This document shows, in pieces, positions 23,057-33,776 of a stretch of 64,000 nucleotides of DNA. The position numbers and the translations under genes are program-made. Location of the stretch: positions 9,507,001 through 9,571,000 of the forward strand of contig NC_132971.1 of assembly GCF_047496725.1 (NCBI RefSeq). Direction: 5' to 3'. This DNA is from Anoplolepis gracilipes. Lineage: Eukaryota; Arthropoda; Insecta; Hymenoptera; Formicidae. Position 1 is the first letter of the stretch; each line of letters begins with the position of its first letter. The notes under the pieces are model-generated. The model was not told the origin of the DNA and searched no databases. It was given only the letters and a program-made list of their open reading frames with translations.

Positions 23057-23244
23057 TGTGTGTGTGTGTGTGTGCGTGTGCGTGTGAATGTGCGTGTGCG
23101 TGTATGTGTTTTTAAAAATATAAAAGATATAATATAAAAAATATAAAAAAATCTAAAATATAATATAAAATGTAAAAAGATATGAAATATAATATATAAA
23201 ATATAAAATATAAAAAGATAAAATATAAAGAAGAAAAAACTAAA
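22671..23244. repeat. AT-rich TIR segment with a CGTG microsatellite
   Basis: A tract of about 100 bp of GTGC/GTGT units lies at about 22990-23105. The right TIR holds a much shorter version at about 41424-41490, so the array lengths differ between copies. No gene seen. Confidence 0.7.
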
Positions 23245-23949
23245 AATTAGTCGGAGAGAAGCGGAGGGGGAACTCGCGACAGCTGCTTCTGTAACAGAAA
23301 AAAATGAACATTTATATTAGTACTTTAAAAAATACCTAAACTTTTGAGTGTATTATATAGAGATACTTATAGTACGAGGGGCTCCTCTCCGAACAATCTG
23401 CGGAGACAGAAAATGTCCACGTACAAGGTAAGGGAAGAACCCGTCTAAGAGGCGAGCACGGGGGCCATCGCCCCACAAATCCTCATATTCCGCATATTCG
23501 CGGTTGCAGGTCCGCCATCGACGCACCTCTTTCATGTGCGCGATGTTGATATACCCCGGGATGAGGTTGTGGTAACATAGATATTCCTGTAAAAGAAAAA
23601 ACATATAAATATATTAGAAATAAAAAAGCATATAAAATAATAATAAACATTACTTACATCACCAAGTGGGATGTGGTAGCACCGATATTGGCAACACTGT
23701 AAAAGATAAAAGTGTATAAATATAAATATAAATATAGATATATTATAAATAAAAAAGCGTATAAAAATAATAAAAACTACTTACATCCTCGAACAGTACA
23801 TCCAACAACGCTCGGAATAGGTTGCGAGCCAAATTTTTAACCCAGCGAAGTGCACGGCGATGGCTTCGCCTGCCAACCCCTTCGGAAAGCCGAAGGCGAC
23901 AGTACCCCGTCTCGAACATCGCGTCAAGAAATGCCATAACTTGCGACAT
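23245..23949 (-). pseudogene. Small multi-exon TIR gene, left copy
   Basis: On the - strand: exon 1 23785-23949 (55 codons, starts MSQVMAFLDAMFE, basic, no known domain), exon 2 23658-23696 (13 codons), exon 3 from 23586. Each intron starts GTAAGT and ends TTTTACAG. All three exons join in phase 0. In exon 3 a one-base insertion near 23430 shifts the frame to a stop at 23353, and the donor before the last exon (near 23366) is mutated from GT to AT. The right copy keeps that donor. I do not recognise the protein; expression as a spliced nuclear mRNA is implied by the intron signals. Confidence 0.6.
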
Positions 23950-24319
23950 TTTTTAAATTTTTATAAAATAAACTGCACTTCACAAATCATCTCATAGGAT
24001 CACAGTCAGATACTTTATGCTAGCTCCAGCGAGAGCTAGGTAACGTCTCGATGAAAAAATGGGTAGGGGATCTGCATGACATAAGAGTTAGCAACAAATG
24101 CTTACTCTTCACAACTGACAAAAAAATTAAAAGCTGACGCGGACTGTCGCTCCACACAGCATTCATACAGATAATTATAATTATAATTAAATAGCGACAC
24201 AATCAAATAAGTATCAGACATCTATTGAAACATTGATCAACATGGATCTAAACATTGATCAACATCGATCTAAACATGTTTAAACCTTATTATACATCAA
24301 ATAAATATATTAATATCAT
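23950..24319. other. TIR spacer upstream of the spliced gene
   Basis: Likely promoter and 5' UTR of the gene at 23245-23949 (- strand). It includes short direct words around ATTGATCAACAT at 24225-24270. No ORF supported. Confidence 0.4.
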
Positions 24320-24419
24320 GACTTGAAATATAATACCAGATGCAGCTGCACCATGAAATGTAATATTCACCACACAGATGTATACATGGCTAAGAGATAT
24401 AATACTTGCTACAGATTGA

Positions 24420-24670
24420 TCCAACCACTATCATACATCAAACAAATATCTATCGAACCACTATCGAACCACTATCGTACATCAAACGAACATCTATCGA
24501 ACATCAAACGAACATCTATCGAACCACTATCGAACCACTATCATACATCAAACGAACATCTATCGAACCGCGATGAACATCTATCGTACATCAAACGAAC
24601 GTCGATCAACATCAAACAAACATCTATCGTACATCAAACGAACGTCGATCAACATCAAGCGAACCATGAA
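24420..24670. repeat. Minisatellite built on CATCTATCGAACCACTATCG
   Basis: A degenerate tandem array of words ACATCTATCG, AACCACTATCG and TACATCAAACGA. The right TIR has it inverted at about 39900-40120, with small length differences. Frames across it are repeat-encoded and not called genes. Confidence 0.75.
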
Positions 24671-24839
24671 CGACATGAATTTTAATATTTTTTCGCGTTT
24701 AAAGATGTCAAATATTCCACGCCCATTGTCTGCTAAAATGCAGACTAATAGAAAAATGCATCACGTACTGTAATATGATACATGCTACAAGGAGAGGATA
24801 AAAAAGATAATAACACACATGTATTGTAACAATAGTTTA

Positions 24840-25350
24840 TTATAAATATGGATTGATCGAACCTTTATAATGATGATTCGACCACCAATTGAATAATTTA
24901 AATACATTTTGTAAAGCACAATTTCGTACATGTCTATCGCAACGCAGAGTAGCATCTAATTTATCTAAAGCAGGAATGTCATCATAGTCGTTATCCAATG
25001 TCTCGATAATAAGACCGATTCTCTCATCGTCTTCCAGGAAATTTGGCAACCATTCTCGTTTTTTATGTCTTTTGACATACACTCGAGAAGATGCATCTTT
25101 CAACGTCACGGCGTCAGTGATTAAACGTTTGGCTCTGTAGTACGGAATTTTCCCATTGCAGATTGTGATGTTTTCCAATCAACCATGCAACTTGAGATCT
25201 CTCAGATCTCGTGAGCAAACGGAATGGTGTAAGACTCGTAAAAATATAATGAGAGAGTACAGAGCCCTTTGTCAGAATCGCAATTTCTTTCACGATAAAC
25301 TTTCCTCCAACGATAAATCCTTGGAGATCCACAAACGTTGGCACAACCAT
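24840..25350 (-). pseudogene. DLQGF protein, left TIR copy, frameshifted
   Basis: The conserved gene begins MVVPTFVDLQGFIVGGKFIV and is found three times in the window. The N-terminal half (25114-25350) and C-terminal half (24840-25178) are in different frames, with the shift near 25145-25160. The Maverick-2 copy (56830-57330) is open across this point. Features: an acidic start in DLQGF, HYIFTSLTPF, HHNLQWE and YVK..KREWL, ending NCALQNVFKLFNWW. The spacing of acidic motifs is reminiscent of DEDD exonucleases, but I cannot establish that. Confidence 0.65.
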
Positions 25351-25459
25351 AATGAAATGATATTGGCGAGAACTATGACGGACAACTAATGTCGATCATC
25401 GAGTATCGCCAGTTTTATAATGTTATAATGTTATAACATTGGAGGGGATTATTCCTGAT

Positions 25460-26055
25460 TCATGTAATTTTGCGGACAACATTTGTCAACGGGTTATATT
25501 CGACAATGCGATTGTGCAAGATGAGGCAATATGCGGTAGTATTTGCGGGTACATCTAGCTTACATTCAAATTCTATTCTTACGTCCACGGTAGCATTTTT
25601 GACAGACTCGTTTTGTCGCGAGCAGTCAATGACTGTGTGAGGACCGCACTCTAGAAATTTTGCCATGATAAATAATACATTATCATTATTGCAGCCGTAA
25701 TAAGATTTACGAAAACGCGCATTCATGTCGAATAGGATAGCGTATCTCTTTTTATCAAAATCCAAATTTAAATCATCATACGGATAAAAATCAGAGTTTA
25801 GATAGAGTTTAACGTTTGTCAATTTGCAGTCGTTAAATTTGGTAATATCTTTTGACGCGACATTTTTTCTATCAGTCTGTAGTGCAAAGATTACGTATCG
25901 CGGTTTCTTCAGCTGAGAGGCAGTTTTCACAGTTCACGAATGCTTAATCGTACTGTGTAGCAAAGGAAATTCGTATAGATCCCACGAGCGGAAACTCATG
26001 TTCAAGTATCTACCGCTCTCCAACGCTCGTAGCAAGGACAGTTCACTAATTTCGT
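25460..26055 (-). pseudogene. 3' fragment of major capsid gene in the left TIR
   Basis: It corresponds to the last half of the capsid gene at 37908-39102 in the right TIR, and stops at the inner TIR edge (26055), so it has no 5' part. A TGA occurs near 25940. From 25930 to 25460 the frame is open (KPRYVIFALQTDRKN ... NVVRKIT). It cannot make a capsid. It marks how far the TIR has spread. Confidence 0.85.
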
Positions 26056-26490
26056 ATAAATTTCATATAAATCATGGATTTGCTGATAAATTTCACTTTG
26101 ATGTGTGCGCACCACATCACTCCCAATCTGTGACCTTTCCGGTAATAGCATGAAACACGATATACAATGTTTAACAGAAATCCCAGGTTTATAATAAAAA
26201 GATATAATGCACACCCGTTTCATTTCATTATATGTACGAACTTGTACATCGTCTAACGTATGAATAATAGGTTCCACAACATCATTGAAATCACTAGAAT
26301 TACCGTCAAGAACACTATCGTGTAAGGATTCTACATCCGAATCAGAATGCTCGGACGAAAAGTCCATCGAATCGGACGACTCGGCAAACTCGAACGAATC
26401 GGATGAAATGTTCACCAAGAGTGAATCAGGCGACTCGGAAGAATCGGACGACTCGGACGAATCGGATGAAATGTCCATGAAGTCATCCAT
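26002..26490 (-). CDS. Ser/Asp-rich acidic protein, 3' end overwritten by the TIR
   Basis: The likely ATG at 26490 opens MDDFMDISSDSSESSDSSES, followed by about 70 residues of Ser/Asp/Glu and then a less biased part (VRTYNEMKRVCIISFYYKPG). The final ~17 codons (26002-26055) lie in the TIR and are the capsid sequence read in another frame, so the natural C-terminus has been replaced. The acidic region could be a regulator or activation-type region, but no family is recognised. There is no counterpart in the visible part of Maverick-2. Confidence 0.45.
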   Translation of the reverse strand: MDDFMDISSDSSESSDSSESPDSLLVNISSDSFEFAESSDSMDFSSEHSDSDVESLHDSVLDGNSSDFNDVVEPIIHTLDDVQVRTYNEMKRVCIISFYYKPGISVKHCISCFMLLPERSQIGSDVVRTHQSEIYQQIHDLYEIYTKLVNCPCYERWRAVDT

Positions 26491-26791
26491 AAGCACACAG
26501 TTTTTATCAGATATAAAAAAAATGTCACAAGGATGACCGCAAACTCGCGTTTTCTTCCAAACTCGCTTTATCAGATGCGACAAGATTGTCACAAGGATAG
26601 TCGCAAAATCTTTTATAGCACACGCTCCTCCCAAATATATATATATATTTTAATGTCACATCTCTCATCTCCGTCTAACTCGAGTATCACGTCTTATCTC
26701 CCTCTAACTCGAGTATCACGTCTCATCTACATCAGCATTTTCAACATCTTTAGCAGAATGAATGTAGATCCAACTATATACATCATACGTT

Positions 26792-27602
26792 TTATAAAGA
26801 ATAGGCGAAGAAAGAAATAATAAAAATTAGTAATAAAAATGGTAATTTATTTATTGCAAACATCATAGAGTAAAAATCATTTACAGCACATGTTAACAAT
26901 TCACAATCTACGAGTGATTTACCATCAAACGCGTCACTCTCACGTATCATTTTTATCGCATCGTAAACATTAGTGATATTGTTACGTTGCAAAACGCTAA
27001 CAAATTGTTTAAACTTTTCATTAACAATATATGTATTCTGACACAGCCAGAAATGCATATGATCGATACAGTCCTCAAAATCGAATAAATGCACCAATGT
27101 TTGCGGATGCATATACAAAGAATTATTAGACAATGTTAATTTAACAATCTTGGAATCAGTTAATCTAATCATTTGGATAGATAGATCGCAGATCCATAAT
27201 AGCTCACTTTCAGTCGATTGTACATGTCGTTCAATATCGGCATGTTTCTGCATTAATGAGTGCCAGGTAACGATAGACAATACTATTTGATTGCCTCGGT
27301 TATCACCAACAAGTAATTCAACATATGACATAGCTCCGACGCTTATTCCAATCTCCAAGTATTTGTATGATGTCGGGGTTAGAGCATATCTTCTTCCCAA
27401 GATACAACTCGCGCGACGAGACTCGGATGAAATGCTACAAAATTTTAGAAAATTGTTATTAAAAATAATATATATATATATATATATATAAATATTAAAA
27501 ATATTATTTAAAACTAATATAAATAATAAAAATATTATTTAAAAAAAATAAAACTTACTCTTTCTTTGGCAGAGTGTCTATAATCGGGACGTAATAATTC
27601 AT
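26792..27602 (-). CDS. Two-exon Maverick-1 gene of unknown function
   Basis: Exon 1 is 27559-27602 (ATG at 27602; MNYYVPIIDTLPKK plus two bases). It is followed by a perfect donor GTAAGT. The intron of 124 nt (27435-27558) ends TTTTGTAG, and exon 2 (26792-27434) continues in phase as SSESRRASCILGRRYALTPT. The product is about 229 residues with a hydrophobic C-terminus (LPFLLLIFIISFFAY) that may be a membrane anchor. No known domain recognised. It is divergent from PolB across a repeat-rich spacer. Confidence 0.6.
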
Positions 27603-28584
27603 GTTGCTTCCTTTAGCGGAGACCACAAACGATTGACACGATACTAAATTATTTTAAGTATTAAAACACAATTTAGCACTACACACTGCAATGTGGAGGG
27701 GGTTATTGTTCACAATTTAGCACTACAAATTGTAATGTGGAGGGAGTGATTGTTGATACAGCAAGTTTTTTTTTCTCCAAGCATCTATATACAGCTGCTA
27801 ATTAATAATTACATCTCCAAAGATTTTAGCTGAATGCGCTTAAAATTTTCCATGCGTCGAGGTGCGACAACATTTTCTGATGAAATCACACCTGAATATT
27901 CTAAATGTATGTGACAAATTATCAAAAAGTAACTCGCAGCTGCATGTAATTTGAAACTTCAAATTATCCATGCGCTAACGAATCTTACTAAAATGTTTAA
28001 AGTGTGCGTGACAAATCCGCAACTGCATGTAATTTGAAACTGTAAAACTTTCGAGCGCTGATGTGCAGCTGCTAATTTTCGAAATACAGCAAAAAAATTT
28101 TTTCGACATAACGTCATCGTTAGATGATAAATCCACAGCTGCATGTAATTTGAAACTACAAATTATCCATGCTAACGAATCTTACTAAAATGTTTAAAGT
28201 GTGTATGACAAATCGCGAAATGACAACTATATGTAATTTGAAGCCGCGGATCTTCCGAGCGCCGATATACGGCTGCTAATATTCGAAATATGACAAATCT
28301 TTGAGATGACGTGACCTATAGATGACAATCCAACGAGATATGACAAATCCGCAGCTGCATAATTTTTGAAATACAGCAAAAAATTTTTTCGACATAACGT
28401 CATCGTTAGATGACAAATCGCGACATGCGTGATAGAAACGTCTATGAATCGCGATATAAAATCGCTGCAAAGAGGTGCACCTCCATTATTTTCGAGTCGT
28501 GCATCTTGTTCGGTCTGAATAAAAACGGTCGGAAAAAACATGGCAGAGTAAATTGCGTGGGAGCAATCCATCCAGGTAAATTCA
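27603..28584. promoter_or_regulatory. Repeat-rich spacer between divergent genes
   Basis: It contains a 44-bp tandem pair at about 27670-27757 (CACAATTTAGCACTACA ... TGTGGAGGG) and interspersed direct repeats: GAATCTTACTAAAATGTTTA at about 27977 and 28174, GACATAACGTCATCGTTAGA at about 28099 and 28394, and GCAGCTGCATGTAATTTGAA several times. The position between divergent genes suggests shared promoter or origin functions; this is inference. Confidence 0.5.
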
Positions 28585-31500
28585 GTGGAGGAGTACATTG
28601 CGTGGGAGGCGCAATGTAACGAATGTATTGAGTCGTTGGAAGAACAAAGTCGAATTAAACGACCACGATTATCGATTGGAAATCGACAATCGCTGATTGC
28701 TCGAATCGCGCGACTCGAAGGATTGAAAAATGTGTTGCGCAGGCATTTCGTACACGCGGGTGCAGGATGCAGTTCGCGAGAAAATGGATTGATTTGGCGA
28801 GAGATCGATACGGCGTTCGAAGGTCGTATCATGACTGGTGCGGTTATAAATTATAATCACATCGAACCTCATCAATTTTTGGAAGACGCGAGTGACATTG
28901 TGCTCGAGCATGTGCGAGACGTTATACAAAAACACAACAGTGTGAAAGTGAATACAGCGTTTAACGGCGAGTTTGTGGCGGGCGATAAGCGCGCCAATAA
29001 ATCAATCAATACGAGAAATTTTGAACTCTTTCGTACATCCGATTTACGCGAGTGGTATGAGCGGCGAGTCATCGAGCCCACCCTTACATCGCTCGAAGAA
29101 TTTCAGGAACGCGATAGCGGATGGGCATTATCGCGTATAATGAACTAAATTTGACTGTAAATATAAATAAATATAATCCTATGCGCGTCGGATGTTGCGT
29201 GCAATTACCGCGAAAGATAATAATGAAACGAGCAGTGGTTAACGTGCAATCTCAAGACAATGCATGTTTTGCGTGGGCGGTGGTGGCTGCTCTGTATCCA
29301 GTTGAAAGAAACACAGACCGCCAATCGTCGTATCCGCATTATACAACAGTACTGAATCTACAAGATATTGAGTTTCCAGTCACTCTTAATCAAATTAAAA
29401 AATTTGAAATTTATAATGACATTTCAATCAATGTGTACACCATCGAGAATGAAAACATTATCCCGTTACGCCTTACGGAGCAAAAGAGGGACAAACACGT
29501 CAACTTGCTCTACGTGCAAGATGCGTGAGATATCGGACATTTCGCGTGGATCAAGAATTTATCCAGGCTCGTGAGTCCGCAACTCAGTAAATACAAGGTT
29601 AAAAAATATATCTGCGATCGGTATGTATATTTAATAAAACTATCTAAAAATATTTAAAACAAGGATATAAAAAAATTTTAACTTTTATTTTACAGATGCA
29701 TGCACTATTTTCACTCGGACGAGAAACTACAGTCGCATACAGTAGACTATGGAAAGATGAACGATTGCGCTATCCGGTTACCGAGCAATAAGGACAGGCG
29801 GCTCGCATTCGCCAACTACAACAGGAAGGAGCGACTACCTTTCGTCGTGTATGCCGACCTGGAGTGCGTTTTGATGAAAAAAGAAGAAAATTTTTATCAA
29901 CATCACCAAGTATTTAGTATCGCTTATTATGTACATTGCTCGTACGATAATTCATTATCCGCGTATCATTCTCGTCGCGAAGCTAATTGCGTTGCGTGGT
30001 TCGCCGACGAACTTAAAAATTTGGCGCAACGTGTAGAAAATATTTTAACAACCAATGTCCCCATGGTAAATTTAACGCAAGATGAATGGAAAGAATTTCG
30101 AAGCGCGACTCAGTGTCATATATGTGAGAAACCATTCGTGGAAGATGATGATACGCGCGTACGCGATCATTGTCATTTGACCGGATGATACAGAGGTCCC
30201 GCGCATTCAAATTGCAATCTAAATTACAAAGAATCTTTTTGCATTCCAATAGTATTTCATAATTTATCCGGTTATGATTCTCATTTTATAATCGAGGAAA
30301 TAGCCACAGCGTTCCAAGGGGAAATCGATTTACTTCCGATAACAAAAGAAAAATATATTTCATTTACAAAACATGTTAAGGGTACGAAAGACAAACCGGG
30401 AAATCACATTAAATTACGTTTCATAGATTCATATAAATTTCTCACAACAAGTCTCGACAAATTGGCATCTTTTCTGAGCAAGCATAAACTCAAAATTTTA
30501 CAAATGGAATTTAAAAATTTATCCGCCGAAGATTTCAATTTACTGATAAGAAAAGGCGTCTTCCCGTACGAATACATTGACTGCGTAGATAAATTGCAAG
30601 ATGCGTGTTTATCATCGCGAGAATCATTTTACAGCTCCTTGACAGGTAACACAGTATCCGAGAGCGATTACACGCACGCTGAAATTGTGTGGAAGCGATT
30701 CTCAATTCGAACGCTAGGCGAATATAGCGATTTATACCTCAAAACTGATGTCTTGTTACTAGCCGACATTTTTGAAAATTTCCGCGAGAGTTATATCAAG
30801 AGTTATGGACTTGACCCCGCGTATTATTATACTCTTCCCGGCTACACGTGGGACGCCATGTTAAAGCATACGAAAATTATATTTGAATTACTCACAGACA
30901 TTGACATGGTTATGTTTATCGAACGAGGTATACGTGGTGGTCTGAGTCAATGTTTCAACAGGTACGCGCGTGCTAATAACAAGTACATGCAATCGTATGA
31001 CTCATCGAAACCATCAACGTACTTGATGTATTTCGATGTTAATAATTTATACGGATGAGCAATGTGTCAACCATTGCCCTATGCCAATTTTCAATGAGTC
31101 GATAATGTTTCCAATTTTGATGTATCATCGATCGCGCTCGATTCGTCTACAGGCTACATCCTCGAAGTCGATCTCGAGTATTCGCAACATCTTTACGATT
31201 CGCACACTGATCTACCGTTTTGTCCGACACGCGACAAACCACCTGGCAAGCGCGAGGACAAGCTTCTCGCAACCTTATACGATAAGAAGCGTTACGTGAT
31301 ATACTACTGCAATCTGCAGCAATGTTCCCGTCACGGTCTTCGTATTGCAAAAATTCATCGTATATTACAATTCACTCAATCTCCGTGGCTCCGTACTTAT
31401 GTAGAACTTAACACAAATTTTAGAACACTGGCGAAAAATGAATTTGAAAAAAATTTGTACAAACTAATGAATAATGCCGTGTTTGGCAAAACGATTGAAA

Positions 31501-32245
31501 ATGTGCGCAATCGCGTAGATGTTAAACTTTTAATAAACTAGGATGGAAGGTACGACGCAAAGGCATTAATTGCAAAACCAAATTTTCATAGTAGGAGCGT
31601 TTTTTCGGAAAACCTAATCGCTGTGGAATTACGTAAACTCGAGGTGAAATTCTACAAACCAATTTACGTGGTTATGTGTATTCTCGATATATCCAAGACA
31701 TGTTTATACGAATTTCACCACGATTATATGGTACCAATGTATTGGGAGAGATGCAAAGTCATGTACACTGACACAGATAGTCTTATATATCACATTGAGT
31801 GCAACGATGTGTACGAGAATATGAAACACGATATCAGCAGATTTGATACGAGCGACTATGCGATAGACAATATGTACGATATATCGCTCGTGAATAAAAA
31901 GATACCGGGTCTAATGAAGGATGAAAACAATGGTACCATAATGACTGAATTTGTCGGGCTTAGAGCAAAAATGTGTTGCGCGTGGATGGTAAGAAGGATA
32001 CGAAAAAGGTAAAAGGTGTCAAGAGTAACGTTGTCGCGAGAACGATAACGTTTGACGATTACACGCGGTGTTTGAACGAAGAGATTGAAATGACGCGTAG
32101 TCAATCGTGTATAAGATCAAAATTGCACGAGGTATACACCATTCGCGAAACAAAAATTGCTCTAAGTCCGTACGACGACAAGTGGTATATCGTATCTACA
32201 ACTACTGATACGTTACTGTGGGGACATTATAAAATACCATTGTAA
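28585..32245 (+). pseudogene. polB: Protein-primed DNA polymerase B of Maverick-1, broken
   Basis: Family B polymerase, the replicase of Polintons. Read in one frame from 28585, with one intron 29621-29695 (GTATGT...TTTTACAG) that splits a zinc-finger-like CDRC motif. Exonuclease: YADLE at about 29850 and HNLSGYDSHF. Polymerase motif A DVNNLYG near 31036, motif B KLMNNAVFGKT near 31465, motif C YTDTDSL near 31765. In-frame stops at 29526, 30186, 31056, 31095 and 31539, and a frameshift near 31985, end function. The true start is unclear; 28585 is a GTG just inside an acceptor-like TTCAG. The last block ends GHYKIPL. Confidence 0.85.
29621..29695 (+). other. Intron within PolB
   Basis: 75 nt, donor GTATGTATAT, acceptor TTTTATTTTACAG, phase 2. 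Removing it keeps both flanks in frame inside the zinc-finger-like segment, which argues that the gene is spliced in the nucleus. Confidence 0.75.
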
Positions 32246-32388
32246 ATAATTGTATGTATTTATTGTAAATGATTGTATTTATTTATTGTAAATATAAATT
32301 ATATATATATATATATATATATTCATTTATGTAAATTTATGTATATTTTTATTATGTTATATGTTTATAATAAATTATTTTTATGTAT
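32246..32388. other. Spacer between convergent PolB and integrase genes
   Basis: AT-rich with a TA run at about 32308-32322. Likely holds the 3' processing signals of both genes (AATAAATT near 32369). Confidence 0.4.
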
Positions 32389-33316
32389 TCAAGAGTTATG
32401 CGATTTATCAAGTTCCAGCCATTTCACACAAACTTCATCTCCTTTTTTACGTATCACCTTTTTCATAAGATACACGTCGGAATTAGCAACGCGTTGTAGT
32501 TCGTATTCGTAGAATCCTCCGGCTACTGGATTTCCGCGCGAATCTTCGAGTAGATATGTCGCGGGATTAGTATTCTGTATTTTGACAATTTTAAACACTT
32601 CGGCCGACCAATTTGGTGTGTAACCTTTATCAAAAATGGTCTTGAATTTACTCACACATATCGAATCACCCACTTTGATCTCGCTGGAGCAGCAATTTTT
32701 ACATTGTTGTATACTGTATTTAAAAGTCTATCAGTGATTGTAGGAGTGACATCGATAGGTCTCATATTGATAGTGCGATGTTTTTGCGCGTTATATTCTG
32801 CAATGAGTTGGGATAAAGCGTCGATCCACTTGTAATTACCATTTAGCGTAAACAATTTCCACATATTGTTCTTTAAAGTGCGGTTGAATCGTTCCATGAT
32901 CGAGGCTTTCATGATGGAATACGTTGAATAATGATTAATGTTATGTTTCTTCATGAGTTTTTGCACATTTGCATTATAAAATTCCTTTCCTTTGTCTGTT
33001 TGAAAATTTTTCGGACATCTTCCACCATCTCGAATTAGTTTCGCAATCGTTTCAGACATTTCGTTTCCGCTCTTACTTTTGAGCGGTATGGCCCACGCAT
33101 ACTTGCTCAGCACATCGATAACAGTGAGTATGTAATTGAAACCTTTGTTGACTCGTGCATAAGGACGCATCTCAACCACGCCTGCTACAGATCATCGTAT
33201 CCGCGTACTATGACGCGTCTACGCGGAAAATTTCTTCTCACCGGAGCGTGCAATTCTTTCACGAGCAGTCGCTTTTCAGAGTTGTTTTTCTTTTTTTGCA
33301 TGTTTGATCGTGGCAT
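32389..33316 (-). pseudogene. int: Polinton-type DDE integrase, broken
   Basis: Retroviral-like (rve) integrase. The probable start is ATG at 33316. The basic N-terminus has no zinc finger. The core (from 33179) has LTVIDVLSKYAWAIPL, NFQTDKGKEFYN and SIMERFNRTLK, i.e. D, D and E. The C-terminal part (32389-32673) is chromodomain/SH3-like: WSAEVFKIVK, YLLEDSRGNPV, FYEYELQRV. Breaks: a TAG and a frameshift near 33180-33190 before the core, and a frameshift near 32660 after it. Confidence 0.85.
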
Positions 33317-33351
33317 ATTTCATAATAATGTAAAAGTTCATGTATAATTCT

Positions 33352-33720
33352 TTATGTATCTTTTCCTGAGTCGGATGTAGTTTGCACACGTGTCTGAAGC
33401 ATTTTCTGCATTTCATGCATCATTATCTGAAGCGTTTGCACGCGCGTTTCGAACACAATAATTGTTTCCTCAATTTCTTTCTGCCTATTCCTCAAAAGTT
33501 CAATACTTGTTTCAACGTACCGTTTGTTAGCAGCATCGTTATCATCTTCCGGTTGCGCTACACGTCGTATCTTGTGCAACCTTGCGTCAAAGCCGGCGCT
33601 AGTCAGACACAGAGCATTATCTCGCACATATGTTCTTAGTAATCCGTTCCATTCATAGTATGCATTATTCGACATACCGAGCGATACTCCAAATTTATTA
33701 ATTAATTTATTAATTAACAT
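33352..33720 (-). CDS. Conserved coiled-coil protein with NKRYV motif
   Basis: About 122 residues, homologous to the Maverick-2 protein at 63430-63792. The shared core reads IRRVAQPE followed by DAANKRYVE (Maverick-2: DAVNKLYVQ), then a Gln/Glu-rich coiled coil to the end. Short D-A-x-N-K-x-Y-V motifs before a coiled coil are common in trimeric phage fibre and spike proteins, so a virion fibre or attachment role is possible but unproven. Confidence 0.65.
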   Translation of the reverse strand: MLINKLINKFGVSLGMSNNAYYEWNGLLRTYVRDNALCLTSAGFDARLHKIRRVAQPEDDNDAANKRYVETSIELLRNRQKEIEETIIVFETRVQTLQIMMHEMQKMLQTRVQTTSDSGKDT

Positions 33721-33776
33721 TTCAATACGAAATTTTTGACAGAATGACTAGTATCGTCAACATGTTGTTTAATTTA

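Larger units (their letters stand above)
22136..26055. repeat. Left terminal inverted repeat of Maverick-1
   Basis: It matches the reverse complement of 38509-42371, with indels mainly in microsatellites. The inner end is at the shared word ACTAATTTCGT. Contents: minisatellite, CGTG microsatellite, a multi-exon gene, a CTATCGAAC minisatellite, a DLQGF gene and the 3' part of a capsid gene. Confidence 0.9.

Noticed and set aside
24420..24670. CRISPR-like array of short repeats
   Set aside because: Unit lengths and spacers are irregular, the spacers are themselves repeats, and the context is a eukaryotic transposon. It is a minisatellite.
26002..26055. Retinoblastoma-binding (LxCxE) motif in the acidic protein's tail
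   Set aside because: The tail reads CPCYE, which lacks the Leu, and this part is out-of-frame capsid DNA anyway.
28227..28832. Open frame antisense to the PolB start
   Set aside because: Overlaps the conserved polymerase and has no recognisable motif.
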